DNA of 15,718 bases from Candidatus Parcubacteria bacterium (GCA_019661855.1 JAIFWM010000009.1:1-15718), one strand, 5' to 3'. Shown: positions 5,402 through 13,279, numbered from the stretch's first letter. Made by a program: numbers and translations. Notes: generated by a model not told the origin, from the sequence alone.

Positions 5402-6150
5402 GATGGTTTTTCCTGCTTAATCAAGTCGAGATAGATTTCTTCAAGTTTGGCGTGTCCCCTACTCTCCAAAAGTTGTTTCATGGATTCGTTAACAACAATA
5501 CTTCCTTTATTGATGATAGCGATGTTGCGGCAGAGTGCCTCGGCTTCTTCAAGGTAGTGGGTGGTCAAAACAATAGTAGTGCCCTGTTCATTTAGTTTAC
5601 GCAAAAAGGTCCACATATCATGACGCATCTCTACATCCACTCCTGCCGTCGGTTCGTCCAATATGAGGAGTTTAGGTGCATGCACTAGCCCGCGAGCAAT
5701 CATAAGACGGCGCTTCATACCACCAGACAGAGCTTGCGATGGCACATTACGTTTGTCCCAGAGCCCCAGGTCTTTGAGCAACTCGTCGGCTCTATGAATA
5801 GCCTCCTTGCGTGGCATCCCATAGAATCCTGCTTGAGTTGTGACGATATCGATTACCTTTTCAAAAATATTGAAGTTAAACTCCTGCGGCACTAAGCCAA
5901 TGTAAGTTTTAGCGAGACTCCGGTCTTTTTCAATATCGGCACCAAAGATATGGGCCTCCCCGCTCGTTTTATTAACTAAGCTCGTGAGGATCCCAATGAT
6001 AGTGGTCTTCCCTGCCCCGTTGGGTCCTAGAAGTGCAAAAAAATCGCCCTCACTTACAGTAAGAGTAACTCCTTTCAGCGCCTCAACATTTCCCTGCCCT
6101 TTGGTGCCAGTGTATGTTTTGCGCAGGTCTTTAACCTCTATGGCGTTCAT
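5398..6150 (-). CDS. yadG: ABC exporter ATP-binding protein, YadG family
   Basis: A 250-residue cytoplasmic ATPase that powers the permease encoded directly downstream. All ABC elements are present: Walker A GPNGAGKTT (42-50), Q-loop LVPQE (86-90), signature LSGGMKRRL (141-149), Walker B LLILDEP (161-167), D-loop AGVD (169-172) and H-loop H198 in TTHYLEEAE. Segments such as LVPQEFNFN and SGGMKRRLMIARGL match E. coli YadG closely. It is about 58 residues shorter than that protein: after SMKQLLE the C-terminal extension is missing and the chain ends in LEEIYLDLIKQE, which resembles YadG's final helix. It has its own promoter at 6161-6169 and forms a two-gene operon with the permease. Confidence 0.92.
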   Translation of the reverse strand: MNAIEVKDLRKTYTGTKGQGNVEALKGVTLTVSEGDFFALLGPNGAGKTTIIGILTSLVNKTSGEAHIFGADIEKDRSLAKTYIGLVPQEFNFNIFEKVIDIVTTQAGFYGMPRKEAIHRADELLKDLGLWDKRNVPSQALSGGMKRRLMIARGLVHAPKLLILDEPTAGVDVEMRHDMWTFLRKLNEQGTTIVLTTHYLEEAEALCRNIAIINKGSIVVNESMKQLLESRGHAKLEEIYLDLIKQEKPS

Positions 6151-6160
6151 TGATTAAGAC

Positions 6161-6169
6161 ATCATACCA
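6161..6169 (-). promoter_or_regulatory. Extended -10 promoter for the ABC exporter operon
   Basis: On the minus strand TG-G-TATGAT is followed by ten bases and the ATG at 6150. With initiation about seven bases after the box, the 5' leader would be only about four bases, so the mRNA is nearly leaderless. No Shine-Dalgarno sequence is visible. Confidence 0.5.
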
Positions 6170-6190
6170 CAATGGCATATTCCCCATAAC

Positions 6191-6229
6191 AAAAATCCCC
6201 CCTACTTTTAAAAAAGAGGAGGGATTTTT
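6191..6229 (-). terminator. Intrinsic terminator after DUF378 gene
   Basis: AAAAATCCC (6191-6199) pairs with GGGATTTTT (6221-6229). After one mismatch CCT (6201-6203) pairs with AGG (6217-6219). A/T runs flank both arms, so it can act on either strand; here it ends transcription coming from the DUF378 gene just before the ABC promoter. Confidence 0.8.
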
Positions 6230-6243
6230 GCAAAACGAGAGAA

Positions 6244-6468
6244 TTACATTGACGAGCACATACGGCAATCTTTCTTATGTGTGACCAAGAGCCACACAGC
6301 TGAAAGGCCTACAAGCACATATACCAACCACTCAAGTTGTGGCCAGCTGCCTAAGATCATGTGAACCACGTTCCAGTCTGCCATCATAAAACCACCAAGA
6401 CCTACGAGGCCCCAGTTAACGCCTCCAACTACTAAAAGTAGGAAGGCAATAAAATGAAGTATTTTCAT
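6244..6468 (-). CDS. DUF378 family small membrane protein
   Basis: A 74-residue protein with the family hallmark GGVNWGLVGLG (15-25), a first hydrophobic span (about 5-25) and a second (about 47-63), ending in a basic, Cys-containing tail, KKDCRMCSSM. DUF378 proteins are widespread two-span membrane proteins of unknown function. AAGGG lies just upstream of the ATG (three-base gap), a weak ribosome site. The gene follows the M23 peptidase gene by 52 bases with no terminator between, so it could be the last gene of that transcript. A weak -10-like CATACT (6477-6482) allows its own promoter. CXXC in the tail (C68, C71) could bind a metal, but this is only a possibility. Confidence 0.85.
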   Translation of the reverse strand: MKILHFIAFLLLVVGGVNWGLVGLGGFMMADWNVVHMILGSWPQLEWLVYVLVGLSAVWLLVTHKKDCRMCSSM

Positions 6469-6520
6469 ATTCCCTTAGTATGAGGCCTCTCTTATGTTTT
6501 TTTATGCCCCCTGTGGATAT

Positions 6521-7801
6521 CTAAAGTTTGGGCAAATAGGTCAATGGATTAAGATACGCCTTTATATCTGCAACTGGCATCGTGTAGATACGCCCTGCGC
6601 AGCTTTTAGAGGGAAATGAAGTCACTTTAGAGCCTGAGGTCGAATACACACCAAAATGGAGATGGGGGCCGGTTGCATAACCAGTTGAACCCGAGAAGCC
6701 TAGTACCTGCCCTCCGCTTACTGTCTGGCCTTCAGAGACGTTAATTTGCGAAAGGTGAGCATAGAGCGTCGAGAGCCCATTGTCATGCTGGATAAACACC
6801 CACTTACCGTACGATGCATTAGGGCACGTAAGGTCGGTGTTGCCCGCGCCTATTACCCTCCCCGCTCGAGCTGCTTTAACGGGTGTGCCGGGGAGTGCAC
6901 GAAGGTCTATAGCGTTGTGCCCTTTACCGCCGTAAATTTGAGCGTTTGCGGTGGCAAAGGGAGTGTTGCCAAAGTATTGGGTGATGTACGGCTGATCCAC
7001 CGGCCATTGGAGCAGTGCACCACCTTTAGGAATGGAGCTCGGATCTACAATAAGTTTAAGTTGTGCTTCGTAGTTCGAAAGATCAGCCTCAAATGATGCT
7101 TCTTGAGCCTTTTTTTGAGCAATGACTACCTGATACTGACTTTCTTTACTTTGAGTTTCGGCAAGGAGCTTACTTTGTTCTGCACGTGCGGAGCTTAAGC
7201 CCTGTTTGTCGGTCGCGAGTTTGCGCTGCAAGCCAGCCAACTCTTTGCGCTTATCTTCGGCCGAAGTTTTGCTGGTTACTAAATTGCTTTTAAGCGCAGA
7301 TAAATCTTCGATATGTAACTGCAATCCTTGGCGCACGGTGGCAAGGTTTGCCGCTTCATCAAAAAAGGAGGAGAGCGTTCCCCCGCCAAGGAGCATGACC
7401 GCGCTCGACTCATTGTCCATAGCGTCAAGTTGCCGGATCGAGTCGGCAACCTCCTCGTGCGAGTTACCAATTTTACCGGAGGTGTCGGTAATATTGTCAC
7501 CTAAGTCCCCTATCTCTTCGTCTTTTTGTTTAATCTGTGCTTGGGTGAGTGAAATACTTTTCGTGAGTTTTTGAATATTTAAATCAAGCTCTTTAACGGC
7601 ACTCTGAAAAGTTTGCTTTTGCTTACTGGTTTCATTGAGTTGACCTTGCAGTTGAGAGATCTCGTCTTTCAGTTTTTGAATGGCGGCATTGCTCGCATCT
7701 ATCTGCTCTTTAATAGTGTCTGCAGACTGTGCGTGTACAAAAGTAGGTACCAACAAGACCGCAATAATAATAGGAATGACCGTGAGCTTAGAAAGATCCA
7801 T
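6521..7801 (-). CDS. EnvC-like M23 (LytM) peptidoglycan peptidase with coiled coil
   Basis: A 426-residue secreted protein. Residues 1-24 form a signal peptide ending FVHA before QSADT. Residues 25 to about 250 are heptad-rich coiled coil with a break around VMLLGGGTLSSFFDEA (about 135-150), as in EnvC/NlpD-type division factors. The C-terminus is an M23 domain with all zinc ligands: H295 and D299 in GHNAID, H382 in HLH, plus H349 (YAHLS) and H380. Because the site is complete it should be an active endopeptidase cutting stem-peptide crosslinks, or an amidase activator that kept its site. C326 and C401 may pair. The start is ATG 7801, ten bases after the gltX stop; an in-frame TTG at 7837 would overlap gltX and put a basic stretch before the signal peptide. 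A TAAAAT seven bases upstream could give a separate leaderless transcript. Confidence 0.88.
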   Translation of the reverse strand: MDLSKLTVIPIIIAVLLVPTFVHAQSADTIKEQIDASNAAIQKLKDEISQLQGQLNETSKQKQTFQSAVKELDLNIQKLTKSISLTQAQIKQKDEEIGDLGDNITDTSGKIGNSHEEVADSIRQLDAMDNESSAVMLLGGGTLSSFFDEAANLATVRQGLQLHIEDLSALKSNLVTSKTSAEDKRKELAGLQRKLATDKQGLSSARAEQSKLLAETQSKESQYQVVIAQKKAQEASFEADLSNYEAQLKLIVDPSSIPKGGALLQWPVDQPYITQYFGNTPFATANAQIYGGKGHNAIDLRALPGTPVKAARAGRVIGAGNTDLTCPNASYGKWVFIQHDNGLSTLYAHLSQINVSEGQTVSGGQVLGFSGSTGYATGPHLHFGVYSTSGSKVTSFPSKSCAGRIYTMPVADIKAYLNPLTYLPKL

Positions 7802-7811
7802 TGTTTCTATT

Positions 7812-9086
7812 TTAAAGCTTCTTAACTGCTTCTTCAATCCGCTTTAGTGTCGTTTCCTTACCTAATACTGCTGCAAGCGTGAATGGGTCAGGAGATTTGT
7901 CTCTCCCTGAGAGTGCAACACGCATGGGCCAGAGCACCGACGCCCGGCCCTCTGCTGTTGCATAAGGGAAGACGAGCTTCTCAATATCTTCTTTCATGAA
8001 GCTTTCAAGCGCGTTCAAAAGTGTGCGTATGTGTTCGAGATGTTTCTTAGCTCCCGCTGCATCTGTTTTAGCACTTTTAAGAAGCAGATCTCGCGTTGGT
8101 GGAGCATATTCAAACTCCTTGAGCATGTCATGAGCCTCCACCAAGGTTTTAGCCCGCTCTTTAAGAAGAGGAATGAGTTTTAGGTCTACTTCCCCACCCA
8201 AACGCTCGGCATACTTTTCGTCGGATAAGAGTTTGAGGTGTTCGTGGTTAAACCATTTTAACTTTTCGATATCAAAGACTGCGCCGCCTTTATGTACACG
8301 GTCGAGGCTAAACATATGAACCAGTTGGTCTAAGGTGAACACCTCCTGCTCCCCTCCTGGATTCCATCCAAGCAGTGCTAAGTAGTTGATGATTGCTTCA
8401 GGGAGGAATCCTTTGCTGCGATATTCGGTCAAAGAGACAGCTCCATGACGTTTAGAGAGTTTACTTTTGTCGGGGGCGAGTATAAGAGGAATGTGTGCAT
8501 ACACTGGACGCGTAAATCCAAGCGCTTCAAGCATTAAAATTTGGCGCGGGGTGTTCGAGATATGATCTTCGCCGCGTATCACATGAGTTACTCCCATCTC
8601 ATGGTCGTCAATAACAACCGCCAAGTGATAGAGAGGCTCTTCTATATTTTTAGCAATAACAAAGTCTTGAAGTTCGGTCGTGTCGAAAGTTACTTCGCCG
8701 CGAATAGTGTCGGTAAAGGTGACTTGTTTGTTTGGATTTTTAAAACGCACTACTTTTCTACCTGAGCCGTCTTTAGCTTCCTCAGCTTCGTATGCTGTCC
8801 CACTTTCGATAAGTTTGGGGATGTATTTTTTATAAATTTCTCCGCGGTCTGACTGGCGAGGATTGTCTGCCAACTCATACGGAATGTTAAGCCACTTAAT
8901 TCCCTCAATAATATCCTGTTCAAATTCTTGTTTGCTGCGCTCTTTGTCGGTGTCTTCGAAGCGCAAAATCATCTTGCCACCACTGTGCTTGGCAAAGAGA
9001 TAGTTAAAGAGTGCGGTGCGAGCAGAGCCTATGTGCAAATAGCCCGTAGGGCTTGGAGGAAAGCGTGTAATCACCTTATCTGACAT
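7812..9086 (-). CDS. gltX: Glutamyl-tRNA synthetase
   Basis: A 424-residue class I aminoacyl-tRNA synthetase that charges tRNA-Glu (and possibly tRNA-Gln for later amidation) in the cytoplasm. The HIGH motif is in PSPTGYLHIG (11-20), the KMSKS motif is KSKLSKR (207-213), and family segments RFEDTD (42-47), VIRGEDHISNTPRQ (169-182) and LLGWNP (238-243) are present. It is about 45-65 residues shorter than typical bacterial enzymes. The segment that carries the Cys zinc site in many GltX proteins (here around AYEAEEAKDG, 98-107) has no cysteines. The start is fixed by the leaderless promoter immediately upstream. It follows murG by 18 bases and precedes the M23 peptidase gene by 10, so it may be both read through from the wall block and driven independently. 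Confidence 0.95.
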   Translation of the reverse strand: MSDKVITRFPPSPTGYLHIGSARTALFNYLFAKHSGGKMILRFEDTDKERSKQEFEQDIIEGIKWLNIPYELADNPRQSDRGEIYKKYIPKLIESGTAYEAEEAKDGSGRKVVRFKNPNKQVTFTDTIRGEVTFDTTELQDFVIAKNIEEPLYHLAVVIDDHEMGVTHVIRGEDHISNTPRQILMLEALGFTRPVYAHIPLILAPDKSKLSKRHGAVSLTEYRSKGFLPEAIINYLALLGWNPGGEQEVFTLDQLVHMFSLDRVHKGGAVFDIEKLKWFNHEHLKLLSDEKYAERLGGEVDLKLIPLLKERAKTLVEAHDMLKEFEYAPPTRDLLLKSAKTDAAGAKKHLEHIRTLLNALESFMKEDIEKLVFPYATAEGRASVLWPMRVALSGRDKSPDPFTLAAVLGKETTLKRIEEAVKKL

Positions 9087-9101
9087 AAACGCACTATAGC
9101 A
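9087..9101 (-). promoter_or_regulatory. Extended -10 promoter, leaderless, for gltX
   Basis: The minus strand reads TG-C-TATAGT-GCGTTT-ATG: extended -10 box (TATAGT at 9093-9098) and six bases to the gltX start. It fills the gap between murG and gltX, so gltX and the downstream genes can be transcribed independently of the wall operon. Confidence 0.65.
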
Positions 9102-9104
9102 GAT

Positions 9105-10232
9105 TTACTCCTCGTGAGAGAGGGCGATGTCGAGGAGGGCGTTGCCTATTACCTTAGCTGCATCAACGCGAGCGAAGTTGCGTGCCGCATTGCTCATCGC
9201 GTGTTTTTGTTTTTCGTCGTCCAAGATGCGATGAATTTCAGACACCAAAACTCCGGGAGTTAAGTTGTTTTGTTCAACCACACTGCAGGCACCCGAGCGT
9301 GCATAGGCAAATGCATTTTTAGTTTGATCATGCGAAACCGGTTCAGGGATTGGTACAAGTATAGAGGGCAGCCCCCACGCAGCGATCTCAAAAATAGTTG
9401 AGCCTGCGCGGGAGATAACCAGTGCTGCAGCACCTGCAGCCATACGTGTTGCGAGATCGCTCAAGTAGTCAAACGGTAAATACCGCTCTGCGTGTGGTGA
9501 GTCTGCCAAAATAATTTTGGCACGCCCGGATACGTCTTTAAAGTTTTCTTTACCTGTTTGATGAATAATTTGATAGTTCTCTAACAACTTTGGAAGTCCC
9601 ATGAGAATTACTTCGTTGAGCGTCTGTGCTCCTTGTGAGCCCCCCACTACTAAAATGATAGGTAGATCGTGTTTAAGCTTTAAAAACTCGTACATCCCTT
9701 CTCGTGCAGGCAAGAGCGCTGCTTTACGGATAGGGTTACCGGTGTGTGCGATTTTATCAGTAGGAAAATATTCTGCTGCGTCAGGAAACGAGACTGCTAT
9801 CTTTTCGGCAAATTTACCCGCCCACTTGTTGACCTTGCCCGGTATGGCATCTGACTCGTGTATGACCACAGGAATGCGAAAGAGTTTTGCCGCTAACAAA
9901 GTTGGAAAGCTCGCATACCCTCCTTTACCAAACACCACATCAGGATAAATAAAAAAGATGCGTAAAATAGCACCGATGACTCCCCACCCTGTTTTAAAGT
10001 AATCAAAAAAGTTAAGAATCGAAAAGTAGTTCCGTATTTTACCTGCAGATATTGGAACAAATTTAATGGAGTTGGCAGTAAGCATGTCGCGGTTGTATGG
10101 GTCGGGGGCCGCGTAGTAAAGTTCTGGCTCGAGCAGTTTGCGCTCGCGCACAAGGTCGTTAATAGCCTCCGCAACAGCGATGATTGGATAAAAGTGTCCT
10201 CCACTGCCCCCTCCGGTAAAAAGTATTTTCAT
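9105..10232 (-). CDS. murG: UDP-GlcNAc:lipid I N-acetylglucosaminyltransferase MurG
   Basis: A 375-residue GT-B glycosyltransferase that adds GlcNAc to lipid I on the inner face of the membrane, giving lipid II. Visible motifs are the N-terminal Gly-rich loop GGGSGGH (7-13), PDVVFGKGGYAS (97-108), HESDAIPG (125-132, the counterpart of HEQNxxxG), GGSQGAQTLN (197-206) and ISRAGSTIFEI (273-283), with E282 expected to bind the UDP-GlcNAc ribose, followed by HDQTKNA (301-307). The length is normal. The ATG lies nine bases after the ftsW stop without a Shine-Dalgarno sequence, so translation is probably coupled. It acts after MraY, encoded two genes upstream. Confidence 0.95.
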   Translation of the reverse strand: MKILFTGGGSGGHFYPIIAVAEAINDLVRERKLLEPELYYAAPDPYNRDMLTANSIKFVPISAGKIRNYFSILNFFDYFKTGWGVIGAILRIFFIYPDVVFGKGGYASFPTLLAAKLFRIPVVIHESDAIPGKVNKWAGKFAEKIAVSFPDAAEYFPTDKIAHTGNPIRKAALLPAREGMYEFLKLKHDLPIILVVGGSQGAQTLNEVILMGLPKLLENYQIIHQTGKENFKDVSGRAKIILADSPHAERYLPFDYLSDLATRMAAGAAALVISRAGSTIFEIAAWGLPSILVPIPEPVSHDQTKNAFAYARSGACSVVEQNNLTPGVLVSEIHRILDDEKQKHAMSNAARNFARVDAAKVIGNALLDIALSHEE

Positions 10233-10241
10233 ATGCTTAGG

Positions 10242-11342
10242 TTAGCTCTTCATTCTGCGGGATATGTTTAATAGTACCCCAACTTCGGCGAGTGCAATGG
10301 CAAAGGCGGTACCCCCGTGAGACACGAAAATAAGGGGTAAGCCAGAGACCGGCACCAGCGCCACGGCAGAGGCCATGTTAAGAAACGACTGCCCTACTAT
10401 AAGAACCACCAATCCAACAGCCAGGAGCGCTCCAAAGGGGTCTGGAGCGCGTGCTGCTATCCTAAAGCCCAAGATGCCAAATGTGGCGAATAATAAGACC
10501 AAAGCAACCGAACCTATAAAACCAAACTCCTCGGCAGCCACTGCAAAAATAGAGTCACCAATTGGTTCAGGAAGATATGAATATTTCTCCAAACTTTGTC
10601 CAAACCCGCGACCAATAAGCCCGCCGGAGCCTACGGCAATAAGCGACTGTTGTACCTGCCAGCCAGCACCCTTGGGGTCGTGCGACTGATTAATAAACGT
10701 GTCAAAACGCGACGCCAAGTAGGGTCTTTCATACACCAAAGCACCGAGCACTAAAACGCCAACCAAGGCCAAGATAAGCATATGCGACACGCGACCTCCT
10801 GCCGCAAAGAGCATGGCCACAGCCGAAAGAACAATCATAGCAACGCCGTCTGTATCTGGTTGCAAAATAAGTATCAAAGATGCCGAACCTGCAATGAGTA
10901 CCAGCGGCAAAATGCCTCCCTGCCAGGTGCCTACGGTTTTAACTTTTGCCGCGTAGATTGCTGCTAAGAAAGCAATCGTGGCGAGTTTGAGCAACTCAAT
11001 AGGTTGAAACGAAAATCCACCAATCACTATCCAACGTGATGCACCTTTAAGCTCTAATCCAATGCCAGGAATAAGTGTTGCTAGAGTTAAAAGCATCGCA
11101 AAGGCAAAAAAGTACGGCGTGTAAGGTCGCCACCATTTGTAGTCTATTCGTGAGAGTACGTACATGGCGATACTGCCGCATACGAGCCCTAAAAGGAGTT
11201 GGGAGATAGCAACAGAGGTAAAGGTCACGCCGTCCCGCGCAAGGAGGCCAAGACCTGCGGAGGTAAACACCAACAGTCCGCAGATAATAAGCGCACACAC
11301 TATAAGCAAAAAAGGTGTATCAACTCCTCTTTGCTTTTCCAT
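10242..11342 (-). CDS. ftsW: SEDS peptidoglycan polymerase FtsW
   Basis: A 366-residue polytopic membrane protein (about nine to ten spans) of the SEDS family, which polymerises lipid II into glycan at the division septum with a partner class B PBP. Family marks are FQPIELLKL (112-120), the large extracellular loop after PYLASRFDTF (208-217), GAGWQVQQSLIAVGSGGLIGRGFG (226-248, read in two parts) and PEPIGDSIFAVAAEE (258-272), where D263 is the expected catalytic aspartate. It could also be called RodA by homology; ftsW is chosen because it sits between mraY and murG. The start is ATG 11342, one base after the mraY stop; a TTG at 11357 would overlap mraY. Only one SEDS gene is visible in this window. 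Confidence 0.9.
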   Translation of the reverse strand: MEKQRGVDTPFLLIVCALIICGLLVFTSAGLGLLARDGVTFTSVAISQLLLGLVCGSIAMYVLSRIDYKWWRPYTPYFFAFAMLLTLATLIPGIGLELKGASRWIVIGGFSFQPIELLKLATIAFLAAIYAAKVKTVGTWQGGILPLVLIAGSASLILILQPDTDGVAMIVLSAVAMLFAAGGRVSHMLILALVGVLVLGALVYERPYLASRFDTFINQSHDPKGAGWQVQQSLIAVGSGGLIGRGFGQSLEKYSYLPEPIGDSIFAVAAEEFGFIGSVALVLLFATFGILGFRIAARAPDPFGALLAVGLVVLIVGQSFLNMASAVALVPVSGLPLIFVSHGGTAFAIALAEVGVLLNISRRMKS

Positions 11343-11343
11343 A

Positions 11344-12393
11344 TTAGAAAAGTGCAACCACTACACCAATAATTGCCACAACCACACCCACTATCCAGTA
11401 GCGCATTGTTACTTTGTATGCGGGCCAACCTATTGCCTCAAAATGGTGATGCAGTGGTGCAACACGGAATAATTTTTTCCCGAATAATTTCTTAGAAAGG
11501 ATCTGCAAAACGTTTGAGCCAACGGTCGCAACCAAAGGAAACGCGATTATCGGGAGTACCAAAACTCCTTTGCCCTCTGCGAGGGTGTCGGCAAGAAATG
11601 CCACGACGGTGAGTGTAAGAGTAAGCCCCATCGTGCCTGTTTCTGAAAGATAAAAGCGTGCTGGCGGAATGTTAAACCACAAAAAAGCTAAGAGTCCACC
11701 CGCAATAGCTCCACACAATGCTGCCAAGTCCATTTGGTTTTGAAAAAAGGCTATTCCTGCATAGGCACTAAACATTGTTGCAAAGATTCCTCCCGCCAGA
11801 CCATCTATGCCGTCTATTACTCCACCGGCATACACAAGGAGCGCCACAAATACAAAGAAAGGGATAAAGAGCACTCCAAGTTCCAACGTACCGCCAAAAA
11901 ACGACACGCTTGAGACGTTGAGCTTGTCATAAAACCACCAAGCACACAGCAGTGCCACCACCGCGACAATAAGTAAGCGCGCACGCAAACGAATACCCGC
12001 CTTGCCTTGTACCTCAAACAAATCATCAAAAAAACCAACTAACGACCCTGCTGCAAGTGCGGCAAGCGGCAACCATGTTTGAGAGCGACTAATAAACGCG
12101 AGATCGTTAAATATGTTGGGAAATAAAAACCACAGCAGTTGTAGTAGTCCTGCAGTGAGGAGTACACTTCCCCACACAATGACACCGCCAAAACGAGGAG
12201 TGTTTACTTCTCGATCGTTATGAAGTGCGTTAAAGGTTGAAGCTACTGTTCCATCGAGTGCAACTTTACCAGCTTTTTTCTTCCACATCTTATTTTGATA
12301 CAAAATGTGTGTGACAAACGGAGTCAACCCCATACCAAAAAGGAATGCTATAACTGCAGGCAAAAATATACGCATTGCTTCAACAGAATTCAT
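11344..12393 (-). CDS. mraY: Phospho-MurNAc-pentapeptide transferase MraY
   Basis: A 349-residue membrane enzyme (about ten spans) that transfers phospho-MurNAc-pentapeptide from UDP to undecaprenyl phosphate, giving lipid I. Conserved elements are TPRFGG (65-70, usually PTMGG), GFFDDLFEV (120-128) with the D123-D124 pair, VIDGIDGLAGG (192-202) and FRVAPLHHHFEAIGW (309-323) with the HHH triplet at 315-317. The loop that normally reads GD(T/V)GS, holding the third catalytic aspartate, reads SETGT (250-254), so Glu replaces Asp. Its ATG overlaps the dacA stop by four bases (12390-12393). The whole pepA-to-murG run is spaced by a few bases or overlaps, consistent with one transcript. murD does not follow, unlike in the classical cluster. 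Confidence 0.92.
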   Translation of the reverse strand: MNSVEAMRIFLPAVIAFLFGMGLTPFVTHILYQNKMWKKKAGKVALDGTVASTFNALHNDREVNTPRFGGVIVWGSVLLTAGLLQLLWFLFPNIFNDLAFISRSQTWLPLAALAAGSLVGFFDDLFEVQGKAGIRLRARLLIVAVVALLCAWWFYDKLNVSSVSFFGGTLELGVLFIPFFVFVALLVYAGGVIDGIDGLAGGIFATMFSAYAGIAFFQNQMDLAALCGAIAGGLLAFLWFNIPPARFYLSETGTMGLTLTLTVVAFLADTLAEGKGVLVLPIIAFPLVATVGSNVLQILSKKLFGKKLFRVAPLHHHFEAIGWPAYKVTMRYWIVGVVVAIIGVVVALF

Positions 12394-13274
12394 TGGTTTC
12401 GTGCTGCTTCAATAATCGTGCGTACATCGTTAAACCTGCCTTCGCGTGTAGAACCGAGTACTGCCACGATAACCGGGTGGCCTACCTCAAGGTCAAAGGC
12501 TGCTACCAGGTTGCCCCCTGCGAGGTCTGTAAAGCCCGTTTTAGCGCCTATAAAGCCGGGTATAGAGCGCAAAGGTGTGGCGGTCGAAGTGGCAGTTAAA
12601 ACGTGACCTTCAGACGATATAGAGACACTGGGCTCAGCTGTTGCCTCCAAAAGGTCGGGGTACTTTTTAAGGAACGCTGCTGCAAGCACGGCAACATCCC
12701 TAGCAGAGCCGTAGGCGCCTGAAGTTTCAAGATCAAGATCGAGCCCCGTTGGATTTAAAAAGTAGGTATGTGTGAGTCCAAGCGAACCTGCCGTGCGGTT
12801 CATGGCAGTGATAATATTTTCGCCCGCGTTGGCTGCTGCGGCAGCCATGGCGTCGTTTGATGAAGCAACGATCCCGAAGCGAATAAGTTGAGAGAGCTTC
12901 CACTTCTCCCCTACCTGAAAGTTCCAGTCTCCGTCAGGACGCAGGTCGCTGGCTTTAATAGATACCACGTTGTTTTGGTCGGTTGTAGCGAGCACTGCTG
13001 CTGCGGCCATGAGTTTAGTGAGTGATGCAAGTGGCAACTGGTCATCTGCATTCTTCGCAAACAATACACGACCAGTGGTTGGGTCATACACGATCGCAGA
13101 TTTAGCGGTAAGAGCTTCTGGGTCAAGAGACACATCTTGAGGAAACGGTGCGGGTGGTAAAAGAGGCACCACATTGACCGAAAGAAATACCAACAAAATA
13201 ATACAAATACTTACTCCCCCGGTTATCGCGAGAATAAATGTTGTTTTTTTATCTGGTAAATCTATTTTATTCAT
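12390..13274 (-). CDS. dacA: D-Ala-D-Ala carboxypeptidase (S11, low-molecular-weight PBP)
   Basis: A 294-residue serine peptidase that removes the terminal D-Ala from stem peptides, limiting crosslinks. One membrane span (about 12-35) near the N-terminus works as uncleaved anchor or signal, followed by a Pro-rich linker. The active-site set is complete: SLTK (84-87, nucleophile S84 and K87), SSN (138-140) and KTG (245-247). The protein lacks the C-terminal beta domain and amphipathic anchor of E. coli PBP5, so it is of the short type, anchored at the N-terminus. The ATG is five bases after the scpB stop with a weak AAGAAG upstream, and its TGA overlaps the mraY start. Symbol dacA is used for the family; orthology to a specific E. 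coli dac gene is not claimed. Confidence 0.9.
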   Translation of the reverse strand: MNKIDLPDKKTTFILAITGGVSICIILLVFLSVNVVPLLPPAPFPQDVSLDPEALTAKSAIVYDPTTGRVLFAKNADDQLPLASLTKLMAAAAVLATTDQNNVVSIKASDLRPDGDWNFQVGEKWKLSQLIRFGIVASSNDAMAAAAANAGENIITAMNRTAGSLGLTHTYFLNPTGLDLDLETSGAYGSARDVAVLAAAFLKKYPDLLEATAEPSVSISSEGHVLTATSTATPLRSIPGFIGAKTGFTDLAGGNLVAAFDLEVGHPVIVAVLGSTREGRFNDVRTIIEAARNQ

Positions 13275-13279
13275 TCTTC

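Noticed and set aside
6482..6489. GAGGCCTC palindrome between the DUF378 and M23 genes as a terminator
   Set aside because: An eight-base palindrome has no loop, and no T-run follows on the minus strand, so I see no terminator there.
7206..7574. 122-codon open frame on the plus strand opposite the M23 gene
   Set aside because: It mirrors the coiled-coil region, whose codon bias keeps the opposite strand open; the composition is low-complexity Ser/Leu.
7802..7837. TTG start for the M23 protein at 7837
   Set aside because: It would overlap gltX by 26 bases and add a 12-residue extension before a normal signal peptide; ATG 7801 fits better.
11343..11357. TTG start for ftsW at 11357
   Set aside because: ATG 11342 lies one base after the mraY stop, matching the tight coupling of the whole operon; the TTG would overlap mraY without benefit.
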